Source: Ga0077553 sp038215275 (GTDB lineage: Bacteria; Acidobacteriota; Terriglobia; Bryobacterales; Bryobacteraceae). Taken from it: a stretch of DNA of 8,993 nucleotides. The position numbers and the translations under genes are program-made. The notes below the pieces were generated by a model. The model searched no databases. It saw only the letters and a program-made list of their open reading frames with translations, and was not told where the DNA came from. Positions 4,811-8,993 of the stretch are shown piece after piece. How positions within the stretch are numbered: the first letter of the stretch is position 1; the number at the start of each line of letters is the position of its first letter. The stretch is taken from NCBI GenBank assembly GCA_038215275.1, contig JBBQRA010000239.1, positions 1 to 8,993 of the forward strand. The letters are read 5' to 3'.

Positions 4811-6757
4811 TTGATCTGCATTAGCGCCACGTTTACCGCCGAGCCGATCCAGCCGGTGTTGGAATTCTGGGCTCGCCAATTGGGCGAGCCGTGGACGATT
4901 GAGTTCGCTCCTTACAACCAAGTCATGCAGACGGTGCTTGACCCGGGTGGTTTGTTTGCCCAGAACCGGGGCGGGGCGAACATCGTGTTGGTTCGTTCCT
5001 CGGATCTGGCTCAATTTCAGGGCGCGACCGCGGCCGATGAGCAGGCACGGCTGGACGAACTGCTCTCTACGCTGGAGGCGCAGCGGTTCGCCGTGCCGAC
5101 CTTGCTCGCGCTGTGCCCGCCGGGGGAGATGCGGCTGGCTTCGCGGCCGCACTTGTTCATCGTGAATACGGATCTGTATCCGGTGGAACAGTGGGCGGAC
5201 GAGGCAGCCGATCGATTGGGCCGGATTCCGTACACGCCGGCTTACTTCGCGGCGCTGGGGACGGCGATCGCACGGCTTCTACATGCGTTGAAGCGGCCTC
5301 CGTTCAAGCTGACTTCGTTGGACTGTGATCACACGCTGTGGGCCGGCGTTTGCGGGGAGGACGGGCCGACGGGTGTGACGATCGACGAACCCCGGCGCGT
5401 GCTGCAGGAGTTTCTGCTATCGCAGCGCGAGGCGGGGATGCTGCTGGCGCTTTCGTCAAAGAACAATGCGGACGATGTGTGGCAGACGTTTGAGGCGCAT
5501 CCCGAGATGCTGCTGAGGCGAGAGCACATCACGGCGCATCGGCTCTCGTGGGCTCCGAAATCGGAAGGGCTGCGGCAGATGGCGGCGGAGCTTTCGCTGG
5601 GGGCGGACTCGTTCATCCTGCTCGACGACAACCCGAAGGAGATTGCGGAGTTGGCGGAGGGGGCGCCGGAGGTGCTGGGGTTGACGTTGCCGGAGACGGG
5701 CATTCCGCACTACCTGGACCACGTTTGGGCGTTTGATCATCCGGTGGTGACTGAGGCGGATAGGAACCGGGCGGCGAGCTATCAACTGCAGCAATCGTTT
5801 GCGGCGGCGGCCAGCCTGGAGCACTTCTACGAGACGCTGGAATTGAAGGTGGATGTTCATCTGCTGCATCCGCATGAGATAGCACGGGCGGCGCAGATTA
5901 CACAGAGGACGAACCAGTTCAACTTCACGACGCGGCGGCGGACGGAGGCGGAGTTAGCGGCGTTGCCGGTTTACTCGATTCATGTGTCGGACCGGTTTGG
6001 GGACTACGGGTTTACGGGGTTGCTGGTGGTGGCGGACGGGATTGTAGACACATTCCTGCTGAGCTGCCGGGTGCTGGGCAGGGGGGTGGAACACGCTGTG
6101 GTGCGGTGGATGGGGGAGCACTTTGCGGCGTTGACTTTTGAGTTAGTCCCGACGGCACGGAACGCTCCGGCGCAGACCTTTTTCCGGGAGTTGACGGGGC
6201 AGACGCAGGGGACCGCTTCGCTTAGCGCAGCGGAGATGCAGGTGGTCGCGTTTTCGGCGCCGGAGGCGGCTCCGGTGGCTGCGATTGCGCCGGTGGTGGT
6301 GAGGGACCGGTTCCACGACTACCAGCGGATTGCGACGCATCTCGATTCGGTTGAGCGGATTCAGGCGGCGATGCTGGCGGAGCAGTTGCAGGCGGCTCCG
6401 TTGCGGCAGGTGGCGAACCCGCCGGTGACGGATGCCGAGTGCCGGTTGGCGGCCATTTGGGCGGAGTTGCTGGGGCAACGGGCGATTTCGACGGAGGACA
6501 ATTTCTTCGATCTGGGTGGGCACTCGCTGCTGGCGGTGCTGCTGGTGACACGGGTGCATGATGAGTTTGGGATGGAGCTGTCGATGGACGATGTCTACTC
6601 GGCGGACACGACGCTGGCGAAGCTGGCGCAGATTGTGGAGACGCAGCAGTTGAGCACGTATGACCCGGCGGAGGTGGCCGCGGTGATTGGTGAAATCGAA
6701 TCGTTGTCTGATGAAGAGGTCCGGTCGGAAATCTCCCGCTTATGCGCGTTCTCTTAA
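4811..6757 (+). CDS. FkbH-like HAD-IIIC protein fused to a peptidyl carrier domain
   Basis: This 648-residue protein shows several domains. Residues 1-160 form the FkbH N-terminal domain (SATFTAEPI, FAPYNQV). Residues 165-310 are a HAD subfamily IIIC domain with D171/D173 in LDCDHTLWAG, S215-S216-K217 in ALSSKNN, K250 in WAPKSEG and D272/D273 in LLDDNP. About 335-470 is the GNAT-like domain (AAQITQRTNQFN, SDRFGDYGFTGLL). After a linker, 535-610 is a carrier domain with FDLGGHSLL, phosphopantetheine site Ser572; LGGHS is the peptidyl-carrier form. FkbH proteins such as OzmB take 1,3-bisphosphoglycerate, remove phosphate and deliver a glyceryl unit to a carrier thiol; here the carrier is built in. 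The tail (about 625-640, EIESLSDEEVR) resembles helices seen after carrier domains at the ends of NRPS subunits. The start is TTG 4811, the only conventional start after an in-frame stop at 4799. There is no clear ribosome site, so it may be leaderless. It overlaps the next gene by 16 nt. Confidence 0.92.
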   Translation: MICISATFTAEPIQPVLEFWARQLGEPWTIEFAPYNQVMQTVLDPGGLFAQNRGGANIVLVRSSDLAQFQGATAADEQARLDELLSTLEAQRFAVPTLLALCPPGEMRLASRPHLFIVNTDLYPVEQWADEAADRLGRIPYTPAYFAALGTAIARLLHALKRPPFKLTSLDCDHTLWAGVCGEDGPTGVTIDEPRRVLQEFLLSQREAGMLLALSSKNNADDVWQTFEAHPEMLLRREHITAHRLSWAPKSEGLRQMAAELSLGADSFILLDDNPKEIAELAEGAPEVLGLTLPETGIPHYLDHVWAFDHPVVTEADRNRAASYQLQQSFAAAASLEHFYETLELKVDVHLLHPHEIARAAQITQRTNQFNFTTRRRTEAELAALPVYSIHVSDRFGDYGFTGLLVVADGIVDTFLLSCRVLGRGVEHAVVRWMGEHFAALTFELVPTARNAPAQTFFRELTGQTQGTASLSAAEMQVVAFSAPEAAPVAAIAPVVVRDRFHDYQRIATHLDSVERIQAAMLAEQLQAAPLRQVANPPVTDAECRLAAIWAELLGQRAISTEDNFFDLGGHSLLAVLLVTRVHDEFGMELSMDDVYSADTTLAKLAQIVETQQLSTYDPAEVAAVIGEIESLSDEEVRSEISRLCAFS

Positions 6758-8993
6758 CTTCCAACGCTTCGTATGAACCGCCGCGGGGAGGGTCGACGCG
6801 GAGCAATCTGATTTGGCTGGAGGCGCTGGCCGCGGCTGGGCATCAGGTGCGGGTGGTGTGCGCGGCGCATGACGCGGCGGGGGAGACGACTCGGCGGGGG
6901 ATTTCGATTTTGCGGGTGCCGGAGTTGACGCGGCACGTGGACCAGTTGGCGGCGGAGATTGAGAAGTGGAAGCCGGACTGGGTGCTGGTTTCGAGCGAAG
7001 ACCTGAGCCATGTGCTGCTGCGGGAGGCGTTTCGCGTCGCTCCGGGGCGGCTGATCTTTGTGGCGCATACGCCGCAGTTCATGCCGTTCGGGCCGGAGAG
7101 CTGGTACCCGGACGCGGCGGCGACGGCGCTGGTGCGGCAAGCGCGGGGCGTGGTGGTGATTGGGCGGCACATGGCGGGCTATGTGCGGGAGCACGTGGGC
7201 GTGCAGCCGGTGGTGATTCATCCGCCGATTTATGGCACGGCTCCGTGGCGGAATCTGGGCCGGTTCGACAACCGGTATGTGTTGATGGTGAACCCTTGCA
7301 TTGTGAAGGGCGTGACGGTGCTGGCGAGTTTGGCGAAGCGGATGCCGCATTTGGAGTTCGCGGCGCTGGCGGGTTGGGGGACGACTTCGGCGGACCGGGA
7401 GCTGTTGGGTTCGCTGCCGAACGTGACGGTGTTGGAGTCGGTGCCGGACATTGAAGATGTGTTGGGGCAGGCTCGATTGTTGCTGATGCCTTCGCTTTGG
7501 TATGAGGGCTTTGGGCTGATCACCATGGAGGCGATGCTGCGGGGATTGCCCGTGGTCGCGTCGAATTCGGGGGGCTTGGCGGAGGCGAAGGCGGGGACGG
7601 GGTACGTGATTCCGGTGCAGCCGATTACGAAGTACCTGTCGGACTTCGATGAGAACCATATGCCGCGGCCGGTGGACGTGGAGCAGGACCTGACTTTGTG
7701 GGTGGCGGCGCTCGAAGAGTTGACGACGAACGAGACGGCTTGGGAGGCGGAGTCGGCGAAGTCGCGGGCTGCGGCGGAGCGGTTTGTTTCTGCGTTGGAT
7801 GCGAATGACCTGGGGCGATACCTGGCTTCGCGGCGGAAGCTGCGGGTGTTGCTGGCGCATAACTCGCTGTACTATCCGTCGGCGGGGGGCGGGGACAAAT
7901 CGAACCGGCTGCTGATGGAAGCGCTAGCGGCGCGGGGCCATCATGTGCGGGTGGTGACGCGGGTGGAATCGTTTGGCGATGCGGACCATGCGGCGTATTT
8001 GAACGCGCTGGCGACGCGGGGCGTGAGCCCGATGGTGGGGGAGAGCGACGTCACGTATTCGATGAAGGGCGTGGATGTGCGGACCCTGACGCGGAGCCCG
8101 TTATGGCGCCCGTATTTTCAGCAGCAGATTGATGAGTTTGATCCGGACGTGATTGTGACGTCGACGGATGACCCGGCGCAGTTGCTGTTTGACTTAGCGG
8201 TGCGGGCTCCTCGGGCACGCGTGGTGTATTTGATCCGGGCGACGATTGCGGTGCCCTTTGGCCCGGACAGCTCGGGGATTCATGAAGAGCGGACGCAGTT
8301 GCTGGGGCAGGCGGATGGTGTCGTTGGGGTGTCGCACTACGTGGCGGGGTATGCACGGGAGCAAGGGGGCTTGACGCAGGCGATCCACGTTCCGATTTCG
8401 TTGTTGGAGCCGGGACCGGTTCCGTTGCTGGGGAAGTTTGACAACCCATATGTGCTGATGGTGAACCCTTGCGCGGTGAAGGGGATTTCGATTTTGCTGG
8501 GGTTGGCGGATGCGATGCCGGAGGTTGTTTTTGGGGCGGTGGCTTCGTGGGGCACGACGCATGAAGACTTGGCGGAGCTTGAGAAGCGGCCGAATATTCG
8601 TATCTTGCCGCGGACGGACGACATTGACGAGTTACTGATGCAGAGCCGGGTGACGCTGGTGCCATCGGTGTGGGCGGAGGCGCGGAGCCGGATGGTGTTG
8701 GAGAGTTTGTCGCGGGGCGTGCCGGTGTTGGGGGCGAACGTAGGCGGGTTGCACGAGGCGATGTTGGGGGTGCCGTATCTGTTGCCGGTGAATCCGGTGA
8801 CGGGGTACCGGGGTTCGGTGGATGAGCATATGGTGCCGGTGGCGGAGGTGCCGCGGCAGAACGTAGGGCCGTGGGTGGAGGCGCTGCGGCGGTTGACGAC
8901 GGACCGGGGGCACTGGGAGAAGCTGTCGGCGTTGTCGCGCGAGAAGGCGCTGCACTATATGGAAAACTTAAACGTGCTGGCGTTTGAGGCATT
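6742..8993 (+). CDS. Tandem GT-B glycosyltransferase (two GT4-like units), 3'-partial
   Basis: The frame from ATG 6742 stays open to the right edge, giving at least 750 residues in one chain. It holds two homologous GT-B units. Unit 1 (about 1-365) starts MRVLLTSNASYEPPRGGSTR, has the donor-site loop MVNPCIVKG (182-190) and EX7E motif EGFGLITME (E255, E263), then LPVVASNSGGLAEA. Unit 2 (from about 366) starts KLRVLLAHNSLYYPSAGGGD, has MVNPCAVKG (573-581) and EARSRMVLE (E646, E654), then VPVLGANVGGLHEA. The motif spacing is identical (offset 391), while unit 2's N-terminal domain is about 25 residues longer. GT4-type enzymes are retaining transferases that use nucleotide-sugar donors. By alignment to unit 1, unit 2 should end within about 10 residues of the window edge, so a stop, third unit or other domain follows. 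The 16-nt overlap with the FkbH-carrier gene implies coupled expression. No signal peptide is seen; likely cytosolic. Confidence 0.92.
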   Translation, partial: MRVLLTSNASYEPPRGGSTRSNLIWLEALAAAGHQVRVVCAAHDAAGETTRRGISILRVPELTRHVDQLAAEIEKWKPDWVLVSSEDLSHVLLREAFRVAPGRLIFVAHTPQFMPFGPESWYPDAAATALVRQARGVVVIGRHMAGYVREHVGVQPVVIHPPIYGTAPWRNLGRFDNRYVLMVNPCIVKGVTVLASLAKRMPHLEFAALAGWGTTSADRELLGSLPNVTVLESVPDIEDVLGQARLLLMPSLWYEGFGLITMEAMLRGLPVVASNSGGLAEAKAGTGYVIPVQPITKYLSDFDENHMPRPVDVEQDLTLWVAALEELTTNETAWEAESAKSRAAAERFVSALDANDLGRYLASRRKLRVLLAHNSLYYPSAGGGDKSNRLLMEALAARGHHVRVVTRVESFGDADHAAYLNALATRGVSPMVGESDVTYSMKGVDVRTLTRSPLWRPYFQQQIDEFDPDVIVTSTDDPAQLLFDLAVRAPRARVVYLIRATIAVPFGPDSSGIHEERTQLLGQADGVVGVSHYVAGYAREQGGLTQAIHVPISLLEPGPVPLLGKFDNPYVLMVNPCAVKGISILLGLADAMPEVVFGAVASWGTTHEDLAELEKRPNIRILPRTDDIDELLMQSRVTLVPSVWAEARSRMVLESLSRGVPVLGANVGGLHEAMLGVPYLLPVNPVTGYRGSVDEHMVPVAEVPRQNVGPWVEALRRLTTDRGHWEKLSALSREKALHYMENLNVLAFEA
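7283..8472 (+). repeat. Internal direct repeat from glycosyltransferase duplication
   Basis: A 17-nt perfect direct repeat, TGATGGTGAACCCTTGC, occurs at 7283-7299 and 8456-8472, exactly 1173 nt (391 codons) apart. It marks the conserved donor-site loop in both units of the tandem glycosyltransferase. The flanking DNA is clearly diverged, so the duplication is old. Confidence 0.85.

Noticed and set aside
6754..7860. Long minus-strand open frame (about 368 codons) opposite the glycosyltransferase
   Set aside because: The translation is dominated by Arg, His, Pro and Gln with no domain; it is a composition shadow of G-ending codons on the plus strand.
8051..8992. Long minus-strand open frame rich in Pro, Ser, Ala and Thr
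   Set aside because: It lies opposite a clear glycosyltransferase unit, is low complexity and has no recognisable motif.
1..8993. CRISPR arrays, tRNAs, insertion-sequence ends or attachment sites
   Set aside because: No regularly spaced repeats, cloverleaf-like sequences, transposase motifs or convincing terminal repeats were found by eye on either strand.

Overview
The window is GC-rich bacterial chromosomal DNA. Its style (secreted SMP-30/gluconolactonase-like protein, secreted DUF1684 protein, many G-ending codons, few strong ribosome binding sites, short signal peptides) suggests Acidobacteriota of the Solibacter/Bryobacter kind. This assignment is an inference from gene content and base use only. 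No tRNA, rRNA, insertion sequence or CRISPR array was seen.

Left part (1-1757): a HerA-family (DUF87/FtsK-HerA) hexameric ATPase, missing only a short N-terminus at the window edge. It is lower in GC and its coding strand is C-rich, unlike everything to its right, so it looks acquired. Its nuclease or effector partner, if present, must lie upstream of the window. Directly after its stop codon comes what reads as the tail of a truncated DUF4160 gene with an in-frame stop, then an intact DUF2442 gene with a perfect Shine-Dalgarno sequence. The island edge therefore appears to lie at about 1757.

Middle part (2153-4291): a Nudix hydrolase and an exported SMP-30/LRE-like beta-propeller lie on the minus strand, overlapping by 11 nt. 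An exported DUF1684 protein diverges from them across only 23 bp. These look like ordinary metabolic or periplasmic accessory genes.

Right part (4321-8993): a HicB-type antitoxin gene follows a short frame that resembles a HicA C-terminus and ends just inside hicB. Thirty bp later begins a probable biosynthetic operon. It encodes an FkbH-like glyceryl-transferring HAD protein fused to a C-terminal peptidyl carrier domain. This overlaps by 16 nt a long, unfinished gene for a double glycosyltransferase made of two diverged GT-B (GT4-like) units in one chain. The FkbH-carrier protein should load a glyceryl (C3) unit from a glycolytic intermediate onto its own phosphopantetheine arm. The glycosyltransferases would decorate or build the product. 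The rest of the pathway lies beyond the right edge.

The most interesting points are: the HerA island junction inside a DUF4160/DUF2442 pair; two toxin/antitoxin-like pairs that each seem to have kept the second gene and lost the first; the FkbH-carrier plus tandem glycosyltransferase pair; and an SMP-30-like protein whose usual catalytic Asp is Asn.
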